A DNA stretch of 64,000 nucleotides from Caenorhabditis remanei (taxonomy: Eukaryota; Nematoda; Chromadorea; Rhabditida; Rhabditidae), in NCBI RefSeq assembly GCF_010183535.1, contig NC_071329.1, positions 12,896,001 to 12,960,000 of the forward strand. The letters are read 5' to 3'. The notes below the pieces were generated by a model. It was not told the origin of the DNA. It made no database searches and was given only the letters and a program-made list of their open reading frames with translations. The first letter of the stretch is position 1, and every line of letters begins with the position of its first letter. Shown one piece after another: positions 1-12,300 of the stretch. A program made the translations under genes and the position numbers.

Positions 1-858
1 ACTGTGAGCAACTGACATTTTCTAGGACTCAATGATACCAATGAAACAAATTTCTGTTTTCTGTTTTCCCGAAAAGAACCCTTTTTATACATTTCACCTT
101 TCCTCTGTTTACTTCTCTCCGTCTCTCAATCTCTGCGATGAGCACAATAATTGGTCACAAAATTTTGTGACCAACTTCATCAAAGATTTCGAAAACGTCG
201 TACGAGGTGGTCGGATCACAAATATTACGGTTTTTAAATAAGAAGAATAAGAAATTTGTGAGATATAGTCACAGAAATTGAAATGAACTGACTATGAGAA
301 AAATAAATATGCAAAGTTTGGGACCGCGTATGTGAAAGGTGTGAGAAGTGGGAGGAGGTGGAATTGTCACTGATGTATCTCGTGGTTGTTTTTGTTAGAA
401 AATGAAAAAAGTAAGAAGAGGAAACATTAGTGATTGAATCGATTTTTGAGAACTAATTTGAAACAGATGGTAAGTTGGAGAGTCAGTTTTCTCCTGGGAA
501 GGAGCCTACACAATATAGATAGACAGTTGGCAAACTTCTGTAACAAAAATCTGCTGAAACGTGAAGTGTAAACCAGTTCGGATTTGCCAAAGTTATGTCA
601 TCTGACTATGAGAAATGTGATTTTCTCGAATTTCAAACAACTTGATCAGCTTTTTTTAAAATTCATCTGGATTCTGTTTATTCTGCTTTTTCCTTGAATT
701 TTTCAAGTTTTCAAGTCATAATTTCTCGATTGACACATTTCAGGTATACTTTTTCGAACAGTTTTCTGTTCTAACAAGACTGAATTCCCACACTTAATCG
801 CTTCTCACCCATAATTGAAGATCCTTAGTTGTGAGAAAACAAAAGTTTCTCCATAAAT
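1..858. other. Intergenic region, no gene recognised
   Basis: No ORF with splice-supported coding structure is visible. The only distinct feature is a perfect 24-bp palindrome at 151-174, reported separately. The rest is AT-rich sequence and probably holds the promoter of the small secreted-protein gene that follows. Confidence 0.6.
151..174. repeat. Perfect 24-bp palindrome
   Basis: Bases 151-174 read identically on both strands (TTGGTCACAAAA followed by its reverse complement, with no spacer). It could form a hairpin or be a symmetric protein-binding site. No function can be assigned from sequence. Confidence 0.8.
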
Positions 859-984
859 ATGACGTCTTTGTACGTTTCCTTCACTTCTCTCGAATCTTCT
901 TTCTCGAATTCATCAATTGCAAAACGAATCCATAAAATCATTATGACCAGTCGACCCCTTCGCTTATTTTCATTCGAAAAAAGC

Positions 985-1386
985 ATGATTCTGGTTGCTT
1001 TTTTCTCTCTTCTCATCACAATTTCATCTGCTGCTATCACCACTGCTCCACCAAATGGTGAAGTTGAGTGTGACATTGTCCCAGTGACGCCATGTCCTGT
1101 TACTTGTGGAGGAGGATTCCAGCTATCGAAGTATGTATGCGTTGATAAAACTGAAACATGTGGATGCCCGTAAGTTACTTTCTATTAGTTTAATTTCAGA
1201 AACCAAATGAATTTCAGAAAGAATCCGATTTATTATCAATGCAACAATCGTCCATGTCTCGGAAAGAATCCCACACTTCTTGACACTTTCTATGATGAAG
1301 AGAACAAGCAACAAGAAGAAAATGGAGTTGAATACGTGGAGGACAGTGGAGAAGCAGCGAAACCGGAAGAAAAAAAATCAGCTTAG
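985..1386 (+). CDS. Small secreted cysteine-rich protein
   Basis: Two exons: 985-1169 and 1218-1386, joined across a 48-bp intron (GT at 1170, TTTCAG before 1218). The start at 985 was chosen because it opens directly into a signal peptide (MILVAFFSLLITISSAA). In-frame upstream ATGs at 859 and 943 would add an odd N-terminal stretch but cannot be excluded. The mature part has eight cysteines, including a short TCGGG segment that resembles part of a thrombospondin type-1 repeat and a C-x-C-P turn. The C-terminus is acidic (Glu/Lys-rich). Two AATAAA-type signals lie at about 1419-1428. The protein is probably secreted. The family is not recognised with certainty; a TIL-like inhibitor or a reduced TSP1-like module are the alternatives. 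Confidence 0.75.
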
Positions 1387-1474
1387 AAAAAGGAAATGTT
1401 ATTTAAATGACAGATGTGAATAAATAAATGGAGAGAAATGTTGAACCCGTTTGATTAGTTTTATCTCATGATAT

Positions 1475-4400
1475 TTAGAGCATTGGGGTGTGTTCCTTTG
1501 GTTCAGAATCAGAATCATCATCCAGAAAGTCATTGAGACTTGGTTTGGAAGGTGATGCCAGATGTGGTGGAATCTTTGGAAGTTGACGACGTGGAATTGT
1601 AGGCGTGAGAATTGGGAAAGACATTCCAGGGACATCGGCAATCTGAAATTTAGTTTTGGTGTAAAATAATTGACATAGAGTCCTACCAAATTGATAGTAT
1701 GATACAACGGTCTTTGTGGACGAGGTTTGGCCCGTTTTGCAATGAACTCGTTGATTGGAATTATCTCCGGATTGAGCCACACGTAGAATATTGGATTGAG
1801 AAGAGTGCTTATACGACTGATGATAACTGGGATGACGATATAATGGATCTGATGGAAATCTGATTTCATTGGATTCAGGCAGACGACTGAATAGGCGAAG
1901 AATGGCAGAACTGACACGAGAAGACATCCGAGACCTACTTTTGCCACGTGGTTCTTTGGTGCCCACGTGCAAACTTCTGGTTTTGGAACTCCGTTTTCCA
2001 ATTGCACGACTTCAGAAGAATTTTGACTGTCAACATGATCAATGATACTGTAATAGAGAGAAGAAGCGATGCAGACTGGAATCAAAAAGAATACGAGACA
2101 CGTGGCAGTCAAAAATGCGATGTATCGATGAGCGGAGAGCCTTGATTTCTCAGAATCCGGTTCAATATTTCCTTGTCGCCAATCGATCGAACAGAACATG
2201 TTATGATGGAATGTACTGTATTTTCCATATCCAGCTGTCGGTACAAAACTCCATAATCCAACTGCAATTGCTCCGAAGATAATGAGTTTGAAGTAGTTGG
2301 AATGGCACCTCCATTTCCCCCATTTCGGTGTTATCGTCACGATGTATCGGTCGAAAGCAATCATACACGCCAGAAGAACTTCGACCAATGACAGCGTCAT
2401 GTCAGCTGCTCCATAAGCAATACAACTCCATTCGGAAAACGTTCCCCTGAAATTAAAACTTGTTTCTTTTCCCCTCCATTCACTCAATTTTTTCTCTCTT
2501 TCCTCCCGTTTTCTTTGTTATTATATTCATGTTTCTCCGATAATTGTCGGATAAATAATAGCGGTCTAGACTTCTTTTTTCTGTTTTCTGAGTTTTCGTG
2601 ACCTACTGATGTTTTATGACATGGTACTCTTCTTCCAAAAAAGTTCAATTACTTCCGGTCGCAATGAAACTCTTCCCCTCCACCTCCTCAATGAATAATT
2701 CCTTTGAAACAGAAAAGTTTTTTGGACGATGAAGAAAGGGAAAGAGGTAGAATTAAAAAGAAAGAAGAATCTGGCCTCTCTCCCTACAAAAAGTTAAACC
2801 CTGTAGGGATTACTGACTCACTTTTCCATCAAAAAGTTGTGGATTGGGACGACGAGTTGGGCGGACATAAGCACATCGACGACGAGAAGCCAAACGAGTG
2901 GTTGAAGACTTGCATTGTCCCTGCAAAAAGAAGAAGATTACGGTGAATTCGGAAAAAGAAGAAGAAAAAGAGAACCCAATCTTGGGAGTAAAAGAGCTCG
3001 TTTTCAGAACGGGAAATTGAAAAGATTGATGGGTTACCATTGGGCCCGACACGGATGTATATCGGGTTGACATGCTGAAATGGGTTTCCGATGAAATGAA
3101 AAACAAGATAAATTGTTGTTATTCCTCCCACTAATTCTGTTGGGTTTGACTCCGACTATTCCCAACAATTCTTTCTCCCCTGCTAACTTGTTAGTCTCAA
3201 GTACACACCAAAACATATGCACGAGAAGAAAAACAGAAATAGAAGATTGATTTGCGTCGGCTAATACATAAATGCATAAATACCAATATCAAATTTCAGA
3301 TGAAATGAAATAAGTTATTTTTTGGTCGAAGGTGGGAGCATATTCAACCAACTTCCCCCTTCTCTCTCTTTACCTTATTGATTTGCCCTTTTGTTGGCGT
3401 CTGTAGAAGATCGGCACAAGAGAAACCAAATTGAGAACCAATGGCACGACGGCTGCAAAAAGAAAAAGGAATTCATGAATTTTTCAGCACAACACAACCA
3501 CTTTGGAATCCAATTCTTTCACACCTTTTTGCTCCTTTGTTTGCAAATTTAATAGAGCACAGGTGCGTGAAAGATCTATGAGTGGAGAAAGACATGGAAG
3601 ATTTCGATTATTTTCAAGTTATTTTCTCATGACGTCGGATAGAAGAACGGGATTCCGGTTCTGTTCTCTCTTAAAAACAAACTTGCAGAATAATTAATTT
3701 GAATGGAGAAAAAAACTTCTGGGTTCCAGGGAATTTGATTCGATTGGTTTTCTCTGGATGGTTCTAATCAAGATGACTGGAGATTTGGACATTTTTCAGC
3801 TTTCTATGTGCAGCAGACTGTCATTTCAGATTCAACAAGACTACGGTTCACATCGCTGGTTCGAATTTCAGATATTGAACAAGAAGGGAAGTAAATGTTG
3901 CAATTTTATCAGCTCAGAACTAATAGTTGCCGTAATTTTCTGAATCTCTTTTTGAGTAATTTCGAGGTATTTTTTCCATTTTCCAAGATGATCCATATCC
4001 AACAGCAGCCCCCTCACAAAGTTTTTTTTCTTGTTTTGTTGGAAGATGTATACATTTCGAAATTGTGGCCAAAATACGAAGTACTTGTTGTCATGGAAAG
4101 CGGTTGGAAACAGGTGGAAGCACGGCACTCGGAGCTCCCCCGCTTCTTCATATAAATTATATTTCTTCGTGTTTTATAGTTAACGAAACATTCTCAAAAC
4201 TAGAGAATGTGTAGAAAACAAAAAAGAAACAACTATAAATTAGAGCATTTTCTTTCAAAAACCTAATAAAAAATGACGTGATTCGAGTATGTTTGTCATG
4301 TGAATTTACTTTTTTTCAATTTTAATTGCAGATTTTTCGAATTGCAAAAACTCAAAAAGCAAGAGAAAAAGTCATGTGATGTCTCCTTCGGTTGGAAATC

Positions 4401-5492
4401 TGAATTTTTGCAGAAATCGAGTTCAATATTTTGACCTCTCTGCAAAAAGAAGAAGGGAAATAGACACTCAATCATGCCACGTTTCCATTTTCTCTGCTTT
4501 TTCGATTTCCAGTTTTCATTCATCACCTTCACTCATCGTAGGTCTCATCTATCAATTTAGGTTGCCTCCTTTTCCAATTCTTCATTTTTCTTCTTGTCCT
4601 CCCAATTTTTTCTCCTTTTCATTTATTTTGTTTGAGATGGAATGAAAGTTGAGGAGAGGGGACCAAGAGCTATGGCCGAAAATGGGCGGATGATGATGGA
4701 TTTGAACTATTTTCGTGGATTTCTTTTCCTTTTTCCGACTTCCTCTCTCTCTCTATTTTTTGCTTCTGTGTTCGTCGAGTGGGGGAGATGGATAAATCCA
4801 AAATAGAGAGTATAACAGAAAGAGAAAATTAGAAATTCGAGTAGATCTGGAAGAGAAGGATGGAACATCAAAACAAGTAGACGGGAATAAATTTAGGATA
4901 ATCTGGAGAAACGATGATTCTGAAATGGGAAAAAAAGAAGAAGAAAAAAAATGAAAAAAGAGACAATGCCCTCTCTTACACTCAATTTGTTCAACTAATT
5001 ATAGACTCTGAATGTCCAAATCCAAAACTTCAAAGCAATAGTGCTCCAATCCTTCTTCAGAACAACTTGACGACTTCCTCCTGGCCCTTGACGACGTCAT
5101 TATACATTTCCGGGCGGTCAGTAGTTGGATTGAATAAGAAAAAAAGAAGAAAAATGGAATATCTTTCTACTTCTTTTTGGAACCATAAAGTACAAATAAG
5201 ATGCGTTTTCTTTTCGTGTTTTTGCAAGAAAAAGATGCCATTCAAGAGCCTATGTCGAATAAAAGAGGATATTTTGGGGGCAGACTCAGAAGATTCCGGT
5301 CAAGTTTTGAATAGATGAAATCAGTGAATCAGCTGATTCATTCTGAGAGAGACGAACGGAAATGTGGTTGGAAAGAAACAACTGATCAGTAAGATCTCTT
5401 ATTTTCAGTATGTACTTCTACTAGACTCTTTTCTGAAACCATTCGGACTTACCAAATACGATCAAGTTCGAAGTAAGAGTCGAGTGCTTCAT
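1475..5492 (-). CDS. sro-1: Opsin-like class A GPCR, SRO-1 type
   Basis: Exons, 5' to 3' on the minus strand: 5492-5453, 3452-3374, 2920-2822, 2446-1687, 1642-1475. All junctions are GT/AG with matching phase, giving 381 residues. Exon 1 starts just inside a TTTTTCTAG acceptor, consistent with SL trans-splicing. The protein has seven membrane segments. It shows a DRY motif after TM3 (FDRYIVTITP), Cys3.25, an opsin-like CSIDW in extracellular loop 2 and NPIFY in TM7, with a phosphorylatable acidic tail. The family is known in C. elegans as a chemosensory-neuron receptor related to opsins. Tyr occupies position 3.28, as in many opsins, but the retinal lysine position 7.43 is Arg (ISRISTLLNP), so it should not bind retinal covalently. 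Intron 1 is about 2 kb. An additional upstream coding exon cannot be excluded. Confidence 0.85.
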
Positions 5493-8400
5493 CTCCTCGT
5501 GATGTGCTTCTTTGTTACTCCAGACCTAGAAAAAAACGAAGAAACATTTGTGAAAACAAAACATTTAAAAAATGAGAAGAGAGAGAGAGAGAAAATAAAA
5601 AGAAGACAGGCCCCTTTCTAGTAGGAACGGCGGCGCCAATTGTGCGTGTTGTCAGTGAAAAGAAGGAGAAGAAGAAGGGAGGGATGAATAGCCGTGCTGC
5701 ATTTCGAATGCGCCGAGCCTTGGCACCTAGAAGAGAGCGAAGAGAAAGAACCCGATTGGGGCGGGGCTTAGGAGTATTGGAGAGTATGGGGTGAAGGCGG
5801 GAGAAACGAGAAACGTGGCAACCAGTAAAACAGATGTTTGATAGAGATTTGGAGCAGAGAGCTAGAATGATTGGTGAGATAACTGTAGATATTTTAGAAG
5901 TTGTTGTACAGGAATGAACTGGAAATTCTGAAATAATGTTGAGTTTTTGTGGTACAAGTTGGTGATCAAATTTGTAAAAATACTGTACACTGTGATAAAC
6001 ACCGAGAACACGACTACAGAATTTCGAAATTCTAATTTATGTGGAGCCTTGACCTACATTTTCCTACTGTACTCAAAGTGAAAAAACCTCTTCCGCAGTC
6101 ACGAAGTCGGTTTCTGATTGTCAGGAAAAAATTGTTATCAGTACAATCGAAGTTCATCTGAAATCAGTTTCGATCTAATTTTCCGAATTTATCTGAATTT
6201 CTAGGTCTTCTTGCACTAATTCGTGATCAGTGTTCCTGTTGTTCGGATTTTGAAAGCTCTATAAAAATCATCGAGACCGTCTTCACGGAGTTTTCAGAGT
6301 TTCGTGTTTACCGATTATATATTCCCACTGAATCCAGATTGAATAACATATAGGAAACAAGAACGATTTCTGAGTTCCTTCTTTTTTCTTCCGAACTTTA
6401 CCGTACCCCAACTTAAAAACCGATCCCCAAACACTCTAATTATTTCGAAGATCTCAATTTCTCTTTACGTCATGACATATATACGAAACTTCATGATATA
6501 TAATTTTCCCAACTGATTTCGAGGAAAACATTTACGAGAGTAATTCTCTGAAAAAAAGATAGAAAACAAGAAGAAATTTCAGAGTGTAACCAGTTATTAT
6601 ATCGAGCGTTTTTTGGTTTTCTTGTCAATAAGACAACTATTCGAATAACAACTATAGAAAAATAAATGGGATTATGGAAAATAGAAATAGGAAAGTTATA
6701 TGTTTGACCTTTTTGTGTATTCATAGTTAGGATGACCTGGAATTTGTTAGAGATCATTCCAAGTCACCAACAGATAACAACGTTTGTGAAATAAAATATT
6801 AGCACGACACTCTTCTTACAACCGAGCTCTACCGAAACCTGAGAAAGTAGTGTGCGAAATTGAGAGATGCAGAGAAAAATATACATTTTCAAAGGCATTT
6901 CGGTGGAGCGCGGTTGTTAAACCTGTGACGAACTAATACGCTCTGCGGAAAACACGAGTAGATCAAACTTTGTCGAGATTCACTGTAGAGCGCATATGCA
7001 TGAGTCAAACTTCTTTTTTCAACACATCTTTCTCATGTGTTATGTGTTTTCCCAAACTTCTTATTTCACCTGCAATGACTTATTAATCGAATTATTAACT
7101 ACGGTAAAAAATATTCTGGAAATCTCTGAAAACATGTAGGCGTATCAAAACAGGTTTTTTCTCCCTAATTTCTCTCTAAATAAAACGAAAAAAGAAAAAA
7201 CAAGTGGTTCCCTGTGTTCCCATCAAACGGATGACACCTAGACGATGGTCTCCGGACACCGGAAATTGAATTCCGTAATGTGTGGGCTCTCTCGATTGAA
7301 GAAAAAAAGAAGGAGGAGAAGAAGAAGAAATAACAAAATAATATGGAATAAGTAGGCTTCCGAAGAAGATATGACAGCATAGAACAGTCTAAGAATATAT
7401 TCCATTTGTCCAGGTGTTTTTTCTTCTTACCCGGAAGCTTTCTTTCAAGTGTTCGAAGAGGAAAAAAAGCAACAAGAGAAGACATAAAATTCCTTTTTTC
7501 TTTTCTTTTTTGATGTCGTCGGATCGAGGACCGATGAAATTATAAAGGAGAAGAAGCTGGGTTTCTTTTATGAAAAAGAATGAACTTTTTGTTGGGAAAA
7601 GGAAAGAAATGAAATGATGAGAAAAAGGACAAACAAAAAAAAAGAAAAGAAAAGGGACCGTCTGAAAAAGAGGTGGGATTACCACAAAGAGAAGACGCTT
7701 CGGAATGAATTAGGTCAAGATTCTCGGAAAACAATTGAAAGATTGGAATTATAGAAAAAACGAAGAAGAAAAAGAAGGACGAGAAAGAGAATGAGAAGGA
7801 AGTTCTGTTAAAAAATGAAACAGTTTTCTTTTCAAAAAAAATGGCAATTAGAATGGTCAGGATACATCCGAATAGTGATTATGGTCTACCAGTATGAGTG
7901 TTTGAAAGACTTCGAATTCCTAAAAGAGCAGGTTATTGCTTTAATTTTTCTCAAAATTATCAAAGGTTACTGTAGTTCCCATACCAATGAAAATTCCAGT
8001 AATCTCTTATTTGCGAAAAGAAAAAGTTTTACACAAGATGTCAAATTTTTAAAACTGCTCAATCAATATATGAACTCAAAGCGCCCTGAAAAGCAATCAG
8101 GAACTAATATTCTCATCTCTTTGTTCAAATTGCATAATCTTAATCTCAGAATTAAACTTCAATTGAAATTCGAAATGAAATATTTCCCGACTACTCACAT
8201 CATATCATCCTTTCTCAAGTTATGATTTCATAAAATCAAACTTCTCAGCTTAGAACTATAATCCGTGGAAGCCTCTTGGAGATCTACCACCCACATGAAG
8301 AAGTTATCATTAAAATAAGTTTTTTGTCTCATCTCCGAGTTCTTATTCTTCTTAAAAACAAGAGAATACTCCTTGCTTCTTTCCTTCTCTCATTTCTCGC

Positions 8401-9372
8401 TTTTCTAATAATTTCAGCCTTGCTCTCGTCTCTTCGTATACAACATACACATCATCATCTGGTAATCAGAATACGAGTTAGACACCTGCCTTCACCCCTT
8501 TGCAACTCGTCTGTAGTAGTCACTCGTCATTCATTTCTTTCCAATCTAATCTTTTTCAGACATCAAGTTGATATTGTTATGAGTTGAGCTCATTTGGAAG
8601 AGAGCACTCATCGAACAAAAAACTATAAAAAGCCCAAAAGAGGGAATCCTCTCTATAAATTTGTAATGGAGCACATTGATGCTCTCAGGGCACACGATTC
8701 GATGGGGTTCATGGACGTCAGCAGTGAAACTTTCTAGTTGTGAATGAACAAGAGTAGATGACGTGGCACAAGAACATCGATCTTCAAAATTGTCCGTTTC
8801 CTGAAGTCTTTCACCGATAAATTCAATAGTCCGAAACATCGATTCGAAGGGTGAGAAGGGCGGGAAGAGACCCTGGAGGAAATTCAATCGAATCATCCGC
8901 ACTTTTTGAGGAACTCAGAGTATGAAACGAAAGAGAGCAAGTATTTGAATAGTGTCAAGCGTTTTTTGCTCTTTTTTGTTGAATTCTTTTTCCATTATGC
9001 GATACATTCAAAATTTGATGGGTGCAGAAAGAGACAAGTGAAAGGGGAATCGGGGGGAGAAAAAGAAGTACAAGAAAAATCCGTCTAATCACGGTCATTC
9101 AGAACATTTACAGTTGGTTTCAGGACGTGATTAGTAGTGAAATGTGTTAGAAATGAGATGAGAAAAGGGAATTCGGACTACAAGATGGAGGGAGACATAT
9201 CACAGGTTTTGATACACGAACCGATGGATGGGAATCTAGTGAAAATCTAATTTTTGTAAAAGGAATGATGGGTGCAACTATTGAAAAAGGTTAGAAATGA
9301 GGGTTGTATAATAACAAATAAGTAGAAAAAGTTCAAGAAGAAATAAAATGAATATTTCACAAATAAATACAT
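5493..9372. other. Long intergenic region with one MITE
   Basis: The space between the sro-1 start and the aka-1 stop holds no splice-supported gene. It is strongly purine/pyrimidine skewed (GAAGAAG tracts near 7260-7340, 7600-7660 and 7760-7800). A short inverted-repeat element lies at 6803-6930. Overlapping open frames at 8276-8587 (+) and 8546-8902 (-) have no plausible donor or acceptor partners. The region presumably includes the sro-1 promoter. Confidence 0.5.
6803..6930. mobile_element. Short inverted-repeat element (MITE), copy 1
   Basis: The left arm, around 6810-6838, contains TTCTTACAACCGAGCTCTACC. The right arm, around 6898-6925, is its imperfect reverse complement (TTTCGGTGGAGCGCGGTTGT). 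About 60 bp of spacer separates them. A second copy in opposite orientation lies at 61494-61619 and shares the central GTGCGAAATTGAGAGA core. It is a non-autonomous element with no coding capacity; superfamily unknown. Confidence 0.75.
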
Positions 9373-12300
9373 TTAAATTGGAAGAGCTTTGGTGGAGACG
9401 ATCGAGAGAACGAATTCCACTTCGAATCCGTTTGGAACATATTCAATCATATTGTACAACATTGGGATGAGCTGAAAATATTCGAATGAATGGGTACAAA
9501 TGAGGTGAATGCCTAGTTACCTGATCAAGGCTCTGCTTGTATTTGTCATTCTCTGCTTCCAATCCAAGCCATCTCGAGACATCGTACTCAAATTCGTATG
9601 GAGAAACGAATAATCGGATTGAGACACTTCTGAAAAACTTTTTAGATAAAAAACGGAAAGTTTCAATTCAAAACTCACCCGATTCCGGCACGAATCAATG
9701 GCTGAATGTGTGGTTCTAGTACAGCAACGCATTCTTTTGCAGCTGTTTCGACCATTCTGAAACATAATTTTTCATTTTTATTCGAGATATAGTGGTTACT
9801 TACGAATAAATCTTTGGTTCCTCTTCTGGCTGAAGTCTTCCGTCGCCGAGATTGTAAACATGGGACATCCGAACACCATAATCACTGATTCCTTGAACTT
9901 GAAGCACTTGAGTGAGCGCTCTTTCTAGTGACAAACCGTACTGGTATTTGTTCTAAAATTTAAATTTTAGGTAACTAATTGTCAATTGAAAAATAGAATC
10001 TTACAATAAGAAACAGTCCATCGATCTGTGACTTCGGATAATAGTCGCTTTCAGGAGCAATCCAGTCTCCATCTTCTACAAATTCCACTCGGAACTCCAT
10101 GTCTTTGGATGATTCAACGACATCGTGTCCTTCATTGATCGCATTCAGAATAGTTTCGAGTTTTTCGCTTTGAAGTCTGAGTGCTACACCGTCTTCCACA
10201 ACATTGACTTGAAGAGAATTGACTTTAGAGCCACCATCCAAAATGACAAACGACGCACTTGTTGCTGAAATAAAATTAATTTGAAACGTCGATAAAAAGT
10301 ATCAACTCACATTCTCTTTGACCAATATATTTAGCAAAGACTTGAGTTGAATAGAGTCCAGGATCCGTCTCCTCACAGACAAGGACACTGTCATCCTCTT
10401 GATTCAAATCACAACTCCACGCAACCGTTGATCGACTGAAGTTTAGAATTTCTTTCAGCTGAAATCATAAATTATATGTCAAATTATTCCATACAAGTGA
10501 GACTTACTTCCTTAATACACGATTTTGGAATTCGAATGACTGTTTTATCGTTTGTCAACGACACAGTACATCCAGGAATATGTCTCATTCGATACGACCA
10601 CGAACGGAAATCTGTGAACACTTTCAATACAGTTCCCGATACATCTGTACTGTATAACGATGGTCGACCAATGTTGTTAACAAATGGAGTTGGGAAGACT
10701 ATAAAAGGAATGATTAATCAGTATTTCTAGATTCATTTCTCACCATTATACTTCTCTCCGAGTTTATAGAGCAAACGATTCGGAAGAGCAGTTGCCCAAT
10801 TCAGCTCGTCGTCATGAAGGAAGCAAGCAATCAGGAAAGGATTCGTAGGAATTCTCATATTTTGAAGACCAGCTTGAACTGTCGGGCGGAAGAACATAAT
10901 GTGTTTTGTGAGTGGATAAATTGGATCAGTGACAGTATGAATACGCATTAAACGATTGTCTACTCGACGGACTCCAGCATACTCATGCTCAGTTGAATGT
11001 GTGTAAATCTGGAAGAAATGGGGCTTGATCTCGGGTCCAGTAAATTCTAGACGTACTGTAGATATACGATTGAGAACTGCAAGTGGGAGAAAAGACACAG
11101 CTGACTTTTCATCAAGTTCAGGGTCTTCGGAGTCAACTTTTTGTTTCTCCTCATCGCTGAGTGTCCACGAGAAAAACAGTTCGTCAAGTCCAATTTGAGC
11201 GAAACCTTGTGTTGAAATTGCCCAAACCAAGCCAAAATTGGGGTCTGAAATAGAGAAACGTTTTGTAAATATCACATTAAATGTCTGAAACTCACTATTG
11301 AAAATTTGGACTGTACAATTCAGGTTCTTCTTCAATACAACAGTAACAACGGAAAAATTGCAGAGTGATTCAAAAACAATCGATGCATTTTCGAACTTTG
11401 GTTGCTCTGAATCTGGCTTCACAATCAAAACTTTCGTGACGCCGTCCTTCGGAAGAGCACATGCCAACTCGTCTTCCATTTTCAGTTCTGCAATTCTCCT
11501 GACCACTGCCGTCCGTTTTCTCGACTTCTGAAATACGATTTTTGAGAATCTGAGTCACTTGAAGATACCGTACCTTCTTTGGTTTCAACGCTGTTGACCT
11601 CTCCTCTTCTGGATTCGTCTCATCGACCGGAGCACCTGGTCGAACTCCATCTCGAAACATAACTGATCGTCTTGAAGTGTCTTGTGCAGCAACTAATGAG
11701 ACTGGGTTGCTCGTTGAAGCACCTTCTTCTTCATTTCCTTGTGTCATGGATCTCGTTTTCAGCACTCCACGTGGAACATGTACAGGCACAGGAACTGCTG
11801 AACTCGTTGCTTCATCTTCGGAAAATCCATCAGATGCAACCGATTCTCGACGCCGTTGCTCCTCCTGTTCGTGTGCTTCGATTCTTGCAAGCATTGTGGA
11901 ACATGGTTTACAGACTCGAACAGCCTGTTGCTTCTTTCCTTCTTCTTGCAAATAATCTAGAACTGCCTTTTCACTGCAACAACTTCCACAAAGTACTCGT
12001 CCACATGCACGGCAGTGATGACGGCGTGTGATGATAGTGAATCTGAAATCGAACAAGAAATGAAAATAAGAAAAAACATAGATGACACTTACTTTGTATT
12101 ACAAAGCATACAATGAGGACATTCTGAATCTGGAATCCAGTAGGGAGACGTCTTTCCAAGTTGTAATTCTGATTCGGTTAGTCTTCTCTCCCTACGTGGA
12201 GTTGCAGATTCGTCAGAATCAGATTCATGAAGAACGTGGATGGTGGCAATAGAAGACTGAAAAATACAATATTTTTTATAAACTCCAATCATAAAACTAA

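Noticed and set aside
3855..3875. GGTTCGAAT-like T-loop suggesting a tRNA
   Set aside because: No cloverleaf arms or acceptor pairing could be found around it.
8276..8587. 103-codon plus-strand hydrophobic frame
   Set aside because: It overlaps the previous frame, is Leu/Ser-rich low-complexity sequence and has no splice partners.
8546..8902. 118-codon minus-strand frame with a hydrophobic stretch, considered as an N-terminal exon of the opsin-like receptor
   Set aside because: No usable donor at its left end. The receptor's TM1 is already completed by the exon at 5453-5492 with exact phase.
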